Shown: positions 20,601-29,534, counted from the first letter of the stretch. The stretch: 63,507 bases of DNA from Cyclobacteriaceae bacterium (GCA_015488485.1 WFNR01000018.1:1-63507); one strand, 5' to 3'. Notes: a model not told the origin generated them from the sequence alone. Program-made: numbers and translations.

Positions 20601-20691
20601 AGGTCACCTTGCCCGATACGGTCCGGTCTTGCGCTAGGGCCATACCGGCCGCAAATAATAACGCAAGACTAAGAAGTAAAACTTTTCTCAT
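17686..20691 (-). CDS. SusC/RagA family TonB-linked outer-membrane protein (copy 2)
   Basis: The 1001-residue product has a signal peptide (1-20), a carboxypeptidase-regulatory-like domain (about 24-105), the EVVVTGYS junction, a plug with YVVDGIIAEQ and the GSRGSNGVILITTK motif, and a barrel ending in ISLGVDLTF. It is about 100 residues shorter than copy 1. The first 110 residues are almost the same as copy 1; the first 72 coding bases, signal peptide included, differ at only two sites by hand comparison. After the VVVT junction the two proteins align poorly. It is followed at 11 bases by its SusD. Confidence 0.95.
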   Translation of the reverse strand: MRKVLLLSLALLFAAGMALAQDRTVSGKVTSAEDGSPVPGANVVLKGTTNGVVTDMDGNYKLSVPDDGGVLVFSFIGMKTKEVEIGSQSVIDVVLESDAEQLAEVVVTGYSTVSQQKNVAAVSVVNSSEIETVPMPDINQLIQGKAAGVYSTAPSGQPGAAQNIRIRGVGSISAGRGPLYVVDGIIAEQGNFTQVTQTQDVLSNINPNDIESITILKDAAATALYGSRGSNGVILITTKRGKVGKSTITARAQYGVTLKNSGNFEMMDGPTVWEYERQVLRNSGFDEATIDAIRPQSMLDSTFNWVDAAFRQGKTANYEIQASGGNEKTRYFVSASAFAQDGILIESSFKRYSIRSNIDQVFNDRWEMGLNLNVSYTDQLNAVAGNRFSSPLLGAFVNTPLQHPINPNTGEYYTGQEPEWMIFTNDNFLYSAPLNPVTNNNLRTLGKFNLQFNILENLNISQVLAVDFIGIRESRFFDPTTNDGANDNGSIDEIYNQNVTLTSQTKLAGNWTFGSDHNLDALAVFEVQKADNESFGATGIGLASGKLKTLNSTATPQDVSGFRTGYSFVSYLAQVNYNYNNRYYFTGSIRNDGSSRFGKNNRNAMFWSVAASWRIMEEGFMSGVGFMDDLKLRVSYGTSGNANIGNFASRGLYSFGAAYLGQPGSAPSQIDNPDLTWEVSTSLNVGLDVSIIKSRINLGAEYYNRISSNLLLDVPISATSGFTSATRNIGKVRNSGLELVLNTINFDGNFKWETNFNIAWNDNVILALNNDEDIIDPRGNFRKIYRVGESMGSWYIQEWAGVNPADGTPLWMQVDENENPTTPTGDYSQAGRRIVGDALPDFVGGITNTLSYKGFSLSFFFNFVYGNEVFNSSRRFIESDGQRFGWNNLVEAGQDYWKQPGDIVSRPQPLLGGNNASNSASTRYLEDGSYLRLRNVTLSYSLPSNFISKAGFQNIRIYAQGQNLWTLTNYSGFDPEMGVTGSEFFRYPVGKTISLGVDLTF

Positions 20692-20780
20692 GCTTCTTAG
20701 TTTTAGTTAAACATTTAATTTTTGTCAAAACATGTCTATTTACACACCTTGACCCGAGCATAAAAATAAATATTTTTTCA
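20692..20780 (-). promoter_or_regulatory. susC copy 2 promoter and leader, shared with copy 1
   Basis: This is the counterpart of 10992-11080. The -7-like element is TATTTTTA at 20768-20761 (7 of 8), and TTTTG lies about 16 nt upstream on the minus strand as a possible -33. The remaining bases to 20854 are AT-rich with no gene seen. Confidence 0.5.
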
Positions 20781-20854
20781 ATTACAAAAGAGACCAAGAA
20801 TATATTTTCCCGAACAGTTTGTCCTGGATTTGACAAATCTTGTTAAAAATATGA

Positions 20855-22765
20855 TTATTCCAATATCAATAATTCAATCCTGCGGTTCCTGGCCCGGCCC
20901 ACCTCAGTACCATTATCTGCTACCGGGCGGCTGCTGCCATAGCCCTGATAACGCAACCTGTCAGCGCTAATGCCGTTAGCAACAAAAAAATCAAAAACCG
21001 CCCTGGCACGTTGTTCCGATAACTTTTTGTTATAGCTTTCATCCCCTACATTATCGGTATGACCGGCTATTTCCACCCGCAAAGCAGGGTTGTCCAGCAG
21101 AAAGTCGATTACCTTCTGCAGGGCTTTTTTTGATTTGTCTGTGAGGGCATACGAATCGAATGCAAAAAAGACGTTGTTGAGCACTGTGCGCTTGCCGGCT
21201 ACCGCTTTGCTCATAGGTACATCAATGCGGATACCCTGAAGCTGCGCAGCGGTCTTTTCGAAACTAAAATAATAGCTGCGGAACAAATAACCCCTGGCAC
21301 GCACATAAAGGGCATAATCGGCTCCCTCAGTCAATACCAGCAAATAATTTCCTGTAACGGAATCAGACGTTACAACCGAAACCTTTTCATCGGCCGAAAG
21401 GTTGACCAGTTCAAGACGGGCGGCCAGGGGTTTGCCACTCAAGGAATCATACACCCTACCGCTAACAAAACCACTCCTGTAAGGCAGGGCTATTTCTTCC
21501 GGTATATCGATGCGGTAAATTTTGCTTATCAACTCCCCGTCTTCATAGTTTTCATGCGAATAATAGCCGTAGCGCCCATCGGCCGTAATGAACATAGCCA
21601 ACTCGTCTTCGTGGGTATTTGCCGGATATCCGAAGTTATGCACCTCGCCCCACTGGCCGGTACTGTCTTTATTGGCATAGTAAATATCATAGCTGCCGTA
21701 ACCAATCCGGTCGTTTGATGAAAAATACAGGGTTTTACCATTTACATGGATAAACGGGGAAATATCATCGCCCGGGGTATTAATGGCCGGCCCCAGGTTT
21801 TGCGGACTGCTCCAGCCGGTAGAATCGTTAAAGTAGGTCACCCAGATATCACGCTGGCCGACTCCCCCGCCCCTGTTCGATACGAAATACAAGGTGCGAG
21901 CATCGGCCGACAGGGCCGGCTGCGAATCCCAGGCGGCCGAGTTAACGGGGCGGCCCATATTCACCGGTCTTGACCATTTGTCGCCATGCTTGTAGGTGAT
22001 ATACAGGTCGCAACTGCCCAGGCCATCCTGGCGCATGCAGGAGGTAAAGACCAGGGTACGGCCATCTGCTGAAATGGTACAGGTACCCTCGTTGTATTCC
22101 GAAGTTATTTCTTCATCTATAGGCTGCGGCACCGACCAGGAGCCGTCCGGCTGCCGGGTGGAGGTATATATTTGTTCAGTATGATCGCGCTTAATAAAAA
22201 ACAGGGTACGCTGGTCGGCTGTCAATACCGGAAAATATTGCTGTTTGAACTGATTGATGGGAGGCGGTAGCGGTTGCGGATTAAAAGGCAGCGGCTTTTT
22301 GATACCCGCCAGGGCAAACCGACAATTATCCCTGATACGTATCGCTCTTCGATAATGGCGATCTGTTTTGGTAATAAAGGTCAAATATTTCTCGATATGC
22401 CGCAGGGCCGGCTGGTATTCGCCCCGGGCCAGCTCAGCTTCGGCCAGTTGCAAATAAGCCCCGCTGTAGCGCGGCACCTCAGGGAAACGCCTAACCAGCT
22501 CCCGGTAGTACGGCATAGCTTTATCGACTTTATCCAACACCAGCCAGGCTGCTGCCGCCAGCCGGTAAGCTTCGGCAAAAGACGAATCGCGCTGAATCGC
22601 CCGGTTGTAATAGTCAAGGGCGCCCGGAAAATCGCGCTGCGCCTGTAACTCTTTAGCCTTTTTAAAATACTTAAGCGCTTTTTTGTCCTTGCTCATGAAA
22701 GCCTGCCCCAGCGCTGTGTACCAGCCCGCCACCATCAGCCATACCAGTAAAAGAACAACCCTCAT
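20855..22765 (-). CDS. OmpA-family protein with TPR, PD40 and carboxypeptidase-regulatory domains (PorE-like)
   Basis: The 636-residue product has a signal peptide (about 1-21), TPR helices (about 25-150), PD40/WD40-like propeller repeats with the recurring LYFxSN and DIY motifs (about 175-420), a carboxypeptidase-regulatory-like beta domain (about 430-520) and a C-terminal OmpA peptidoglycan-binding domain (AGHTDNVGDESYN, about the last 115 residues). This is the layout of PorE, the T9SS-linked periplasmic protein of Porphyromonas gingivalis; OmpA/PD40 proteins with other roles share it, so the link is inferred. I use the ATG at 22765, whose A is also the last base of the queE stop (TGATG), suggesting translational coupling. 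A related protein is encoded at 34416-36461. Confidence 0.88.
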   Translation of the reverse strand: MRVVLLLVWLMVAGWYTALGQAFMSKDKKALKYFKKAKELQAQRDFPGALDYYNRAIQRDSSFAEAYRLAAAAWLVLDKVDKAMPYYRELVRRFPEVPRYSGAYLQLAEAELARGEYQPALRHIEKYLTFITKTDRHYRRAIRIRDNCRFALAGIKKPLPFNPQPLPPPINQFKQQYFPVLTADQRTLFFIKRDHTEQIYTSTRQPDGSWSVPQPIDEEITSEYNEGTCTISADGRTLVFTSCMRQDGLGSCDLYITYKHGDKWSRPVNMGRPVNSAAWDSQPALSADARTLYFVSNRGGGVGQRDIWVTYFNDSTGWSSPQNLGPAINTPGDDISPFIHVNGKTLYFSSNDRIGYGSYDIYYANKDSTGQWGEVHNFGYPANTHEDELAMFITADGRYGYYSHENYEDGELISKIYRIDIPEEIALPYRSGFVSGRVYDSLSGKPLAARLELVNLSADEKVSVVTSDSVTGNYLLVLTEGADYALYVRARGYLFRSYYFSFEKTAAQLQGIRIDVPMSKAVAGKRTVLNNVFFAFDSYALTDKSKKALQKVIDFLLDNPALRVEIAGHTDNVGDESYNKKLSEQRARAVFDFFVANGISADRLRYQGYGSSRPVADNGTEVGRARNRRIELLILE

Positions 22766-23370
22766 CAAGGTATATTTACATACTTATGTGTTTGTAACGA
22801 CAAGCGCCAGGCCGGATTTTGTTTGACAAATGAAATTATCTCCGGCAGCATAGCGGCCGCCTTGCTCCATTCGGGCTGGAGCAGCAGCGTGCAATCTTGT
22901 GTCACTTCCTTCGCCCGCTCGGCTGCCCAGACCAAATCATGCTTGTTGGCCACGATAATCTTCAGCTCATCGGCTCGCTGCATCACGGCCGGTAAAGCCG
23001 GTTTGAATTTCTTGGGAGAGACACATATCCAATCCCACTCACCCGACAACGGGTAGGCTCCGGAGGTTTCGAGGTGCATCCGCAGGCCCTTTTTACGCAA
23101 AGCAGCGGTAAGGACTGTCAAATCATACATCAGAGGCTCACCACCGGTAATCACCGCCATGCGGGCTCCCGATGTTGCCGCCTGCTGGGCCAGCTCAGTT
23201 GCCTCCAGCTGAGGGTAGCCCGCTATATCCCAGGAGTCTTTTACATCGCACCACACACAGCCCACATCACAACCGGCCAGGCGGATGAAATAAGCCGGGC
23301 TGCCACTAAACACCCCTTCTCCCTGCAGGGAATAAAAGGTTTCCATTACCGGCAGCTTATTCTGGCTCAT
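22765..23370 (-). CDS. queE: 7-carboxy-7-deazaguanine synthase QueE
   Basis: QueE is the radical-SAM enzyme that turns 6-carboxytetrahydropterin into 7-carboxy-7-deazaguanine in queuosine biosynthesis. The 201-residue product has the short radical-SAM core: an ETFYSLQGEG start, cysteines 34, 38 and 41 in CDVGCVWCD (the [4Fe-4S] and SAM site), ITGGEPL, and a C-terminal SLQTHKYVNIP typical of the family. Length is normal. The ATG at 23370 lies 15 bases after the folD stop, so folD-queE-ompA probably form one transcript. No preQ1 riboswitch was seen, and no other queuosine gene is in the window. Confidence 0.95.
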   Translation of the reverse strand: MSQNKLPVMETFYSLQGEGVFSGSPAYFIRLAGCDVGCVWCDVKDSWDIAGYPQLEATELAQQAATSGARMAVITGGEPLMYDLTVLTAALRKKGLRMHLETSGAYPLSGEWDWICVSPKKFKPALPAVMQRADELKIIVANKHDLVWAAERAKEVTQDCTLLLQPEWSKAAAMLPEIISFVKQNPAWRLSLQTHKYVNIP

Positions 23371-23385
23371 GGCTAAACGATTATC

Positions 23386-24264
23386 TTAAAGCAGTCCGTG
23401 CCTTTTCTTGTAGGCCTCCAGGGTATTGATAATCAGCGAGGCGATAGTCATAGGCCCTACCCCGCCCGGTACCGGAGTAATATATGAAGCTTTTGGCTCC
23501 ACGCCCTCAAAATCCACATCACCCCGCAAGGCATAGCCTTTCTTTTTGGTGCCGTCCGGCACCCGGTTAATGCCCACATCAATCACCACCACGCCTTCCT
23601 TTACCATATCGGCAGTAATCAGGTTGGGCTTGCCTACCGCTACTACCAGTATATCGGCCATGCGGGTATGGGTAGCCAGGTCGCGGGTATAAATATGGCA
23701 GATGGTTACCGTAGCATCGCCCGGGCCGGCCAGCAGGATGCCCATAGGCATGCCCACAATATGGCTTTTGCCCACCACCACACAATGCTTGCCGCGCGTT
23801 TCAATCCGGTAGCGTTTGAGTAACTCCATTACGCCCATAGGGGTGGCCGGCAGCAGGCTGTGGTGCTCCTGGTCTATTTTGCCGAAATTGGAAGGCGTAA
23901 ACCCGTCCACATCCTTTTTCGGGTCGATGATATCAATAATATGTTCAACCGAAATATGCTCCGGCAAGGGCAATTGTACAATGTAGCCATCCACTTCATC
24001 ATCCCGGTTGAGGTCTTCTATGCGGGCAATAAGTTCCTGCTCGCTGATGTCTTCGGGTAATTTTATCAACGAAGAGCGAAAGCCTACCACTTCACAGGCT
24101 TTCATTTTATTACGCACATAGGTGCGGCTGGGGCCATCATCGCCTACCAGCACGGCTGCTAGATGAGGCGGGCGCATGCCGCGGGCTATCAACTCTTTTA
24201 CCTCGGCCGCAATTTCCTGTTCTATATCAGAGGAGATTTTCTTACCATCCAAGCGTACTGCCAT
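23386..24264 (-). CDS. folD: Bifunctional methylenetetrahydrofolate dehydrogenase/methenyltetrahydrofolate cyclohydrolase FolD
   Basis: FolD interconverts methylene-, methenyl- and 10-formyl-tetrahydrofolate in the cytoplasm. The 292-residue product has the catalytic YVRNK motif (Tyr49, Lys53), VDGYIVQLPLPEH in the folate site, the NAD(P)-binding VVGKSHIVGMPMG and the C-terminal TPVPGGVGPMT. All are conserved and the length is normal. The ATG at 24264 follows the lepA terminator, so transcription probably starts in the 44-base gap. FolD and the formate-tetrahydrofolate ligase at 61750-63429 act on the same C1 pool although encoded 37 kb apart. Confidence 0.97.
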   Translation of the reverse strand: MAVRLDGKKISSDIEQEIAAEVKELIARGMRPPHLAAVLVGDDGPSRTYVRNKMKACEVVGFRSSLIKLPEDISEQELIARIEDLNRDDEVDGYIVQLPLPEHISVEHIIDIIDPKKDVDGFTPSNFGKIDQEHHSLLPATPMGVMELLKRYRIETRGKHCVVVGKSHIVGMPMGILLAGPGDATVTICHIYTRDLATHTRMADILVVAVGKPNLITADMVKEGVVVIDVGINRVPDGTKKKGYALRGDVDFEGVEPKASYITPVPGGVGPMTIASLIINTLEAYKKRHGLL

Positions 24265-24280
24265 ATCTTTTTTAATTAAG

Positions 24281-24310
24281 TAAAAATAAAACCTGCCATC
24301 CGGTCAGGTT
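24281..24310 (-). terminator. Rho-independent terminator after lepA
   Basis: AACCTG (24290-24295) pairs with CAGGTT (24305-24310), with further CC/GG pairing inside, and the minus strand continues TTATTTTTA. The stem overlaps the lepA stop codon. Confidence 0.62.
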
Positions 24311-26099
24311 AATTGTCTATCTGCAACACCGCCATGAAGGCTTCCTGGGGTATTTCTACATTGCCCACTTGCCGCATGCGCTTTTTACCTTTCTTCTGTT
24401 TCTCCAGCAATTTCCTCTTACGGGTAATGTCGCCCCCGTAACATTTGGCCAACACGTTCTTGCGCAATGCCTTTACCGTGCTACGGGCAATGATTTTGGT
24501 GCCGATAGCCGCCTGAATAGCAATCTCAAACATCTGCCGCGGCACCAGTTCTTTCAGCTTTTCACACAACCTTTTGCCCCATTCATAGGCCTTATCACGA
24601 TGCACAATGGCCGACAAGGCATCCACCTTTTCGCCATTCAGCATGATATCCAGCTTTACCATATTTGACTGCCAGAAACCAATCAGTTCATAATCGAGAG
24701 AGGCATAACCGCGCGAAATGGTTTTGAGCTTATCGAAAAAGTCGAACACTATCTCACTCAAGGGCATTTCGAAGGTGAGCTCTACCCGATCGGCCGTCAG
24801 GTACACCTGGTTTTTTATCTCGCCCCGCTTGTCCATGCAAAGCGACATCACCCCACCTATATATTCGGCCTTGGTAATAATTTGCGCTCTGATATAAGGC
24901 TCTTCGATATATGAAATAGTACCGGGATCGGGCATATCGGAAGGAGCGTTGATCTCTTTGACGGAGCCATCGGGATATACGGCATGAAACTGTACCGAGG
25001 GTACGGTGGTGATCACCGTCATACCAAACTCACGCTCCAGGCGCTCCTGCACAATCTCCATGTGCAGCATACCCAGAAAGCCGCAGCGAAAACCGAAGCC
25101 CAGGGCCACCGAGGTTTCCGGCTCCCACACCAGCGAGGCATCGTTGAGCTGTAGCTTCTCCATCGAAGCCCGTAGTTCCTCATATTCGGAGGTGTCTACC
25201 GGGTAAATGCCGGCAAAAACCATTGGTTTTACCTCTTCAAAACCTTTTATCCGTTCGGCACAGGGGCGCTCTACATGGGTAATGGTATCCCCCACTTTTA
25301 CTTCGCGGGCTACCTTGATACCCGATATCAGGTAGCCCACATCACCAGCCACTATTTCATCGCGGGGTTCCTGGTTGAATTTAAGCACACCTATTTCATC
25401 GGCCGTATATTCTTTGCCGGTACTCATAAACTTGACCTTGTCACCGGTACGAATGGTGCCATTGAACACCCTGAAGTACACCTCTATCCCTCTGAACGGG
25501 TTAAAAACCGAATCAAAGATCATGGCTTGCAAGGGAGCCGCAGAGTCTCCGGCCGGTGGCGGTATGCGCTTTACAATGGCCTGCAGGATATCCTCCACCC
25601 CGATACCCTCCTTGCCACTGGCCAGGATAATCTCTTCACGATCACAGCCCAGCAAATCCATTACCTCATCCGCCACTTCTTCGGGGCGGGCGCCCGGCAG
25701 GTCTATCTTGTTGAGCACCGGTATTATCTCCAGGTCGTTGTCCAGGGCCAGGTACAGGTTGGAGATCGTCTGTGCCTCAATACCCTGCGAGGCATCCACT
25801 ACCAGCAGCGCCCCTTCGCAGGCGGCAATGGAGCGCGACACTTCATAAGAAAAATCCACATGACCAGGGGTGTCTATCAGGTTAAGTACGTAGTTTTCAC
25901 CCTCATGCTCATAATTCATCTGAATAGCATGGCTCTTGATGGTGATCCCCCGCTCACGCTCCAGATCCATATTATCAAGCAGTTGATCCTGCATATCGCG
26001 ACCCGCAATGGTATGAGTAGCCTCCAACAGCCGGTCGGCCAGGGTGCTCTTGCCGTGATCGATGTGGGCTATGATACAGAAATTCCTTATTTTATCCAC
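24309..26099 (-). CDS. lepA: Elongation factor 4 (LepA)
   Basis: LepA is the ribosome-associated translational GTPase that affects translation under ionic stress and initiation. From the GTG at 26099 the product is 596 residues, close to the 599 of E. coli. It starts [18 protein letters not shown] (P-loop within the first 20 residues) and has the ERGITIK switch, [14 protein letters not shown], and the LepA-specific C-terminal end with [22 protein letters not shown] longer frame opens at a TTG at 26123, but that codon lies inside the predicted -7 element (26121-26128), and family members begin as the GTG version does. It is preceded by birA on the same strand. Confidence 0.96.
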   Translation of the reverse strand: MDKIRNFCIIAHIDHGKSTLADRLLEATHTIAGRDMQDQLLDNMDLERERGITIKSHAIQMNYEHEGENYVLNLIDTPGHVDFSYEVSRSIAACEGALLVVDASQGIEAQTISNLYLALDNDLEIIPVLNKIDLPGARPEEVADEVMDLLGCDREEIILASGKEGIGVEDILQAIVKRIPPPAGDSAAPLQAMIFDSVFNPFRGIEVYFRVFNGTIRTGDKVKFMSTGKEYTADEIGVLKFNQEPRDEIVAGDVGYLISGIKVAREVKVGDTITHVERPCAERIKGFEEVKPMVFAGIYPVDTSEYEELRASMEKLQLNDASLVWEPETSVALGFGFRCGFLGMLHMEIVQERLEREFGMTVITTVPSVQFHAVYPDGSVKEINAPSDMPDPGTISYIEEPYIRAQIITKAEYIGGVMSLCMDKRGEIKNQVYLTADRVELTFEMPLSEIVFDFFDKLKTISRGYASLDYELIGFWQSNMVKLDIMLNGEKVDALSAIVHRDKAYEWGKRLCEKLKELVPRQMFEIAIQAAIGTKIIARSTVKALRKNVLAKCYGGDITRKRKLLEKQKKGKKRMRQVGNVEIPQEAFMAVLQIDN

Positions 26100-26120
26100 C
26101 TGTAGGCATTTATTGCAGCG

Positions 26121-26128
26121 CAAAAATA
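26121..26128 (-). promoter_or_regulatory. Exact -7 element for lepA (decides the start)
   Basis: On the minus strand this reads TATTTTTG, 21 bases before the GTG at 26099. Transcription from it would begin downstream of the TTG at 26123, supporting the shorter LepA. No TTG at -33 was found. Confidence 0.42.
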
Positions 26129-26170
26129 TCTAATAAACTCCAGTATTACGACCACCTGCTGTAAAACAGG

Positions 26171-26950
26171 CTAGCTGTCCTGCGGGATAAAGGTTATTTC
26201 CTTGTGCCGGTACTTACGCAGACCATCTTTACGCTGCACCAGCAAGTGCCCATAGACATCGGTACCGATGATCACCCCGCTAAACTTGCCGTTGTCATCT
26301 TCAAAAAGGCGGGTTTTGTCATTACCTAGCAATAGCTTGTCGTACTGCGCCTTAAGCAGGCTGCCTTTGCCGGCTTTCAACTCAAGGTAATACCTGCCCG
26401 TTTCTTCCAGCAGGGTATTAAGTACCACATTCAGGTCATACTCCCGGCCGGTAGCCATTTTCATAGATACGGCCCTGATTTCGGGCGGAAAGACAGTCTG
26501 GTTTACATTTAAACCCATACCGACAACACTGCCTTCCAGGGTTTGCCCCCGCAGGATATTTTCGATAAGGACACCGGCCAACTTATGCTCCTGCAGCCAG
26601 ATATCGTTGGGCCATTTTATATCAGTTTGCAACCCCATTTTGGCCAATGCCTGCCGTAGCGCCAGACTAACCATCACGGTAAGCAAAAACTGTTGCCGGG
26701 CAGGTAAAAATGCCGGCTGTAACAACAGGCTGCACGTCAGGTTTTGCCCGGGCGCTGCCAGCCAGCGGCTGCCGCCCTGCCCTTTGCCGGCCGTCTGCTC
26801 ATCCGTAACCACCACCAGGCCGTCCAATGGCTGCCCGGTGTGACGCGCCTGTTGAAACAATTGCCGGGCAACCTCGTTGGTAGAGTGACAAGATGGCAGA
26901 TAATGGAGTTTATTTGCCGCAAAAGCCGGATTGGCAAGGATTTTATACAC
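26171..26950 (-). CDS. birA: Biotin-[acetyl-CoA-carboxylase] ligase (BirA without DNA-binding domain)
   Basis: This enzyme activates biotin to biotinyl-AMP and attaches it to the carrier lysine of biotin-dependent carboxylases. The 259-residue product begins directly with the catalytic core: LPSCHSTNEVA, the ligand loop AGKGQGGSRW (55-63), IKWPNDIW and KLAGVLIE. A small C-terminal SH3-like domain follows. There is no N-terminal helix-turn-helix, so it should not repress biotin genes as E. coli BirA does. The start is GTG at 26950; the sequence after it (YKILANPAF) matches typical Bacteroidota N-termini and there is no nearby in-frame ATG. It is divergent from rsfS across 35 bases. Confidence 0.93.
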   Translation of the reverse strand: MYKILANPAFAANKLHYLPSCHSTNEVARQLFQQARHTGQPLDGLVVVTDEQTAGKGQGGSRWLAAPGQNLTCSLLLQPAFLPARQQFLLTVMVSLALRQALAKMGLQTDIKWPNDIWLQEHKLAGVLIENILRGQTLEGSVVGMGLNVNQTVFPPEIRAVSMKMATGREYDLNVVLNTLLEETGRYYLELKAGKGSLLKAQYDKLLLGNDKTRLFEDDNGKFSGVIIGTDVYGHLLVQRKDGLRKYRHKEITFIPQDS

Positions 26951-26959
26951 TTATTTTTG

Positions 26960-26967
26960 TAATTTTG
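26960..26967 (+). promoter_or_regulatory. Exact -7 element before rsfS
   Basis: TAATTTTG matches TAnnTTTG exactly, 18 bases before the rsfS ATG. The nearest upstream TTG (26931-26933) is 26 nt away, slightly too far. Only 35 bases separate rsfS from birA, so the two promoters must overlap. Confidence 0.4.
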
Positions 26968-26985
26968 CTAAAATAAACATAGTAC

Positions 26986-27378
26986 ATGAGTAAACAAAAG
27001 GGGGTGGCTGCAGCCGAGGCCCTGAGCCAAGTGGTAGTAAAGGGCATGCAAGAAAAAAAAGCAGAGGATATTGTGGTGATGGATTTGCGGAGTATTGCCA
27101 ATGCAGTAGCCGATTTCTTTGTGATTTGTACGGGCAATTCCGATACGCACATTGATGCCATAGCCGAGTCTATCGACAAGGAAGTGAGCCAATACAATGG
27201 CGAATCGCCCTGGCACCGGGAAGGACAGCACAACAAAACCTGGATTTTACTCGATTATATAGATGTAGTGGCGCATGTATTCAGTCAGGCACAACGCGAG
27301 TTTTACAACCTGGAAGCCCTGTGGGGCGATGCCATCATTACCCGCTATGAAGCAGATATGACCGTACAGGCCGATTGA
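26986..27378 (+). CDS. rsfS: Ribosome silencing factor RsfS
   Basis: RsfS binds ribosomal protein uL14 on the large subunit and blocks subunit joining when nutrients are low. The 130-residue product has the family core: EDIVVMDLRSI, ADFFVICTGNSDTH, ESPWHREGQ, and a WILLDYIDVVAHVF stretch followed by REFYNLEALWGDA. Length is normal. The ATG at 26986 is the first after the -7 element. ftsH follows after 26 bases, probably in one operon; this rsfS-ftsH pairing is common in Bacteroidota. Confidence 0.95.
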   Translation: MSKQKGVAAAEALSQVVVKGMQEKKAEDIVVMDLRSIANAVADFFVICTGNSDTHIDAIAESIDKEVSQYNGESPWHREGQHNKTWILLDYIDVVAHVFSQAQREFYNLEALWGDAIITRYEADMTVQAD

Positions 27379-27404
27379 TTTTAATCTAAAAAAGCATTCC
27401 ATAC

Positions 27405-29534
27405 ATGAACGATAACCAGGACAAAAATAAACTCACACCCAAAGGAGCTCCCAAACCCAGCTATCAGATATGGGTTATCCTGTCGCTGTTGGTGTTTCTG
27501 ATCTCGATGTTCTACCTGAACAAGAACAATGCGGTAATCGAGATCTCCGAAAAGCAGTTTGAAAAAATGGCGCTGAGCCATGATGTGGACCACGTGGTAT
27601 TTGTGCGCAATCAGGATTATGTGGAGGTAACCCTGAAAAAAGAGGCCCTGCAAAATGCCAAGTACAAGGCCGAGCTGGAAAACCGCTCAGCCTGGTTTTC
27701 GGAGAATGGCCCGCACTACAAGTTCAAGGTGTATTCGGCCGAGCGCTTCAGCGATAAGATTGACGAACTCAACAAAAAGCTGGGCGAGGACAATGCCATA
27801 GAAGTAAAAATCGAAGACCGTAGCGATTTTACCACTATCTTCTTCAACTGGGGCTTTCTGTTGCTATTGTTGTTCGGTTTTTGGTGGATGATGCGTAGAA
27901 TGACCGGTGGCGGTGGTCCGGGTGGTCAGATATTCAATATCGGCAAGTCGCGCGCAGCCCTGTTTGATGCCAATAGCAAGGTAAAGGTTACCTTTAAAGA
28001 CGTAGCCGGACTGGATGAAGCCAAAGAAGAGGTAAAAGAAATCGTTGATTTTCTGAAAGAGCCATCCAAGTTCACCAAATTAGGCGGTAAGATACCCAAG
28101 GGCGCCCTGCTGGTAGGCCCTCCCGGTACGGGCAAAACCCTGCTGGCCAAGGCGGTTGCCGGAGAGGCCGGGGTGCCGTTTTTCACCCTGTCGGGCTCCG
28201 ATTTTGTTGAGATGTTTGTCGGGGTAGGTGCCGCCCGGGTACGCGACCTGTTCAAGCAGGCCAAGGAAAAAGCACCCTGTATCGTATTTATCGATGAAAT
28301 AGATGCCATCGGGCGCTCACGTGGCCGTGGCCAGATACCCGGCTCGAACGATGAGCGGGAAAATACCCTTAACTCTTTGCTGGTGGAAATGGATGGCTTT
28401 GCCACTGACTCGGGGGTGATTATCCTGGCCGCCACCAACCGCCCCGATGTGCTGGACCCGGCCCTGTTGCGCCCGGGGCGCTTCGACCGGCAGATCACCA
28501 TCGACAAGCCCGATATCCGTGGCCGTGAAGAGATATTCAAGGTGCACCTGAAGCCTATTAAGTTGGCTCCGGATGTGGACCCGAAGAAGCTGGCCGCCCA
28601 AACGCCTGGTTTTGCCGGGGCGGAGATCGCCAATGTGTGTAATGAAGCCGCTCTGATAGCCGCCCGCGCCAACAAAGAGGCAGTGGATATGGAAGATTTT
28701 CATAGCGCTATCGACCGGGTAATCGGTGGGCTGGAAAAGAAAAATAAGATTATCTCTCCCGAAGAGAAAAAGATAGTGGCCTACCACGAGGCCGGCCATG
28801 CTGTAGCCGGCTGGTTTCTGGAACATGCCGACCCATTGGTGAAGGTGAGTATCGTGCCGCGTGGTATTGCCGCCCTGGGTTATGCCCAGTACTTACCCAA
28901 AGAGCAGTTTCTCTACCAAACCGACCAACTGGAAGATGAAATGTGTATGGCCCTGGGCGGGCGTGCTGCCGAGGAGATTATTTTCGGCAAAATATCTACC
29001 GGAGCGCTGAGCGATCTGGAGCGGGTTACCAAGATGGCCTATAACATGGTAACCATCTACGGTATGAACAACAAACTCGGCAACCTGTCTTACTACGATC
29101 CCAAGCAACCGGAGTATTCGTTTGGCAAGCCTTATTCGGAGGCTACTGCCGAGATCATTGACCAGGAGGTAAAAAAGATCATTGAAAAGGCCTACGAGCG
29201 GGCCAAAGAACTGTTGCTCAAGCGCAGAAAAGAGCTGGAAATACTGGCCGAAGAGCTACTGAAACGGGAGATTATCTACCAGAATGACCTGGAGCAACTC
29301 ATCGGCAAGCGGCCTTTCAAGACGCCAACTTTCTATCAGTCTTACACCGAAGGTGAAGACAGTCAGCAGGAGGAGAAGACCGGAGCTGAAAACAGCAAAC
29401 AAACACCTGCCGACATACCACCTCCTGCCAGCAATGGCACTGGCGACAATGGCACTCCTACGACACCTGCTGAAGAGAAGTCGGAGGAGCCAACGGCCGG
29501 GTCGCAAAAACCTGACACAAAAGAGTCTCTTTAG
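27405..29534 (+). CDS. ftsH: ATP-dependent zinc metalloprotease FtsH
   Basis: FtsH is the inner-membrane AAA+ protease that removes damaged membrane proteins and regulators such as LpxC. The 709-residue product has two membrane segments (about 21-38 and 143-163) around a periplasmic domain, Walker A GPPGTGKT (238-245), Walker B ending Asp297-Glu298, the second region of homology with [19 protein letters not shown], and the zinc motif HEAGH (461-465). The last 60 or so residues form a low-complexity tail rich in Pro, Thr, Gly and Glu, normal in length for Bacteroidota. lpxH starts 20 bases downstream, so a lipid A gene follows a protease family known to control lipid A synthesis in other bacteria. 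Confidence 0.97.
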   Translation: MNDNQDKNKLTPKGAPKPSYQIWVILSLLVFLISMFYLNKNNAVIEISEKQFEKMALSHDVDHVVFVRNQDYVEVTLKKEALQNAKYKAELENRSAWFSENGPHYKFKVYSAERFSDKIDELNKKLGEDNAIEVKIEDRSDFTTIFFNWGFLLLLLFGFWWMMRRMTGGGGPGGQIFNIGKSRAALFDANSKVKVTFKDVAGLDEAKEEVKEIVDFLKEPSKFTKLGGKIPKGALLVGPPGTGKTLLAKAVAGEAGVPFFTLSGSDFVEMFVGVGAARVRDLFKQAKEKAPCIVFIDEIDAIGRSRGRGQIPGSNDERENTLNSLLVEMDGFATDSGVIILAATNRPDVLDPALLRPGRFDRQITIDKPDIRGREEIFKVHLKPIKLAPDVDPKKLAAQTPGFAGAEIANVCNEAALIAARANKEAVDMEDFHSAIDRVIGGLEKKNKIISPEEKKIVAYHEAGHAVAGWFLEHADPLVKVSIVPRGIAALGYAQYLPKEQFLYQTDQLEDEMCMALGGRAAEEIIFGKISTGALSDLERVTKMAYNMVTIYGMNNKLGNLSYYDPKQPEYSFGKPYSEATAEIIDQEVKKIIEKAYERAKELLLKRRKELEILAEELLKREIIYQNDLEQLIGKRPFKTPTFYQSYTEGEDSQQEEKTGAENSKQTPADIPPPASNGTGDNGTPTTPAEEKSEEPTAGSQKPDTKESL

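Noticed and set aside
22765-24264. preQ1 riboswitch before queE
   Set aside because: Only 15 bases separate folD and queE, too short for an aptamer.
25275-26105. A 276-codon plus-strand frame opposite lepA
   Set aside because: Antisense to lepA GTPase motifs; no independent support.
26100-26123. LepA start at TTG 26123
   Set aside because: The codon lies in the predicted -7 element, and family members start as from the GTG at 26099.
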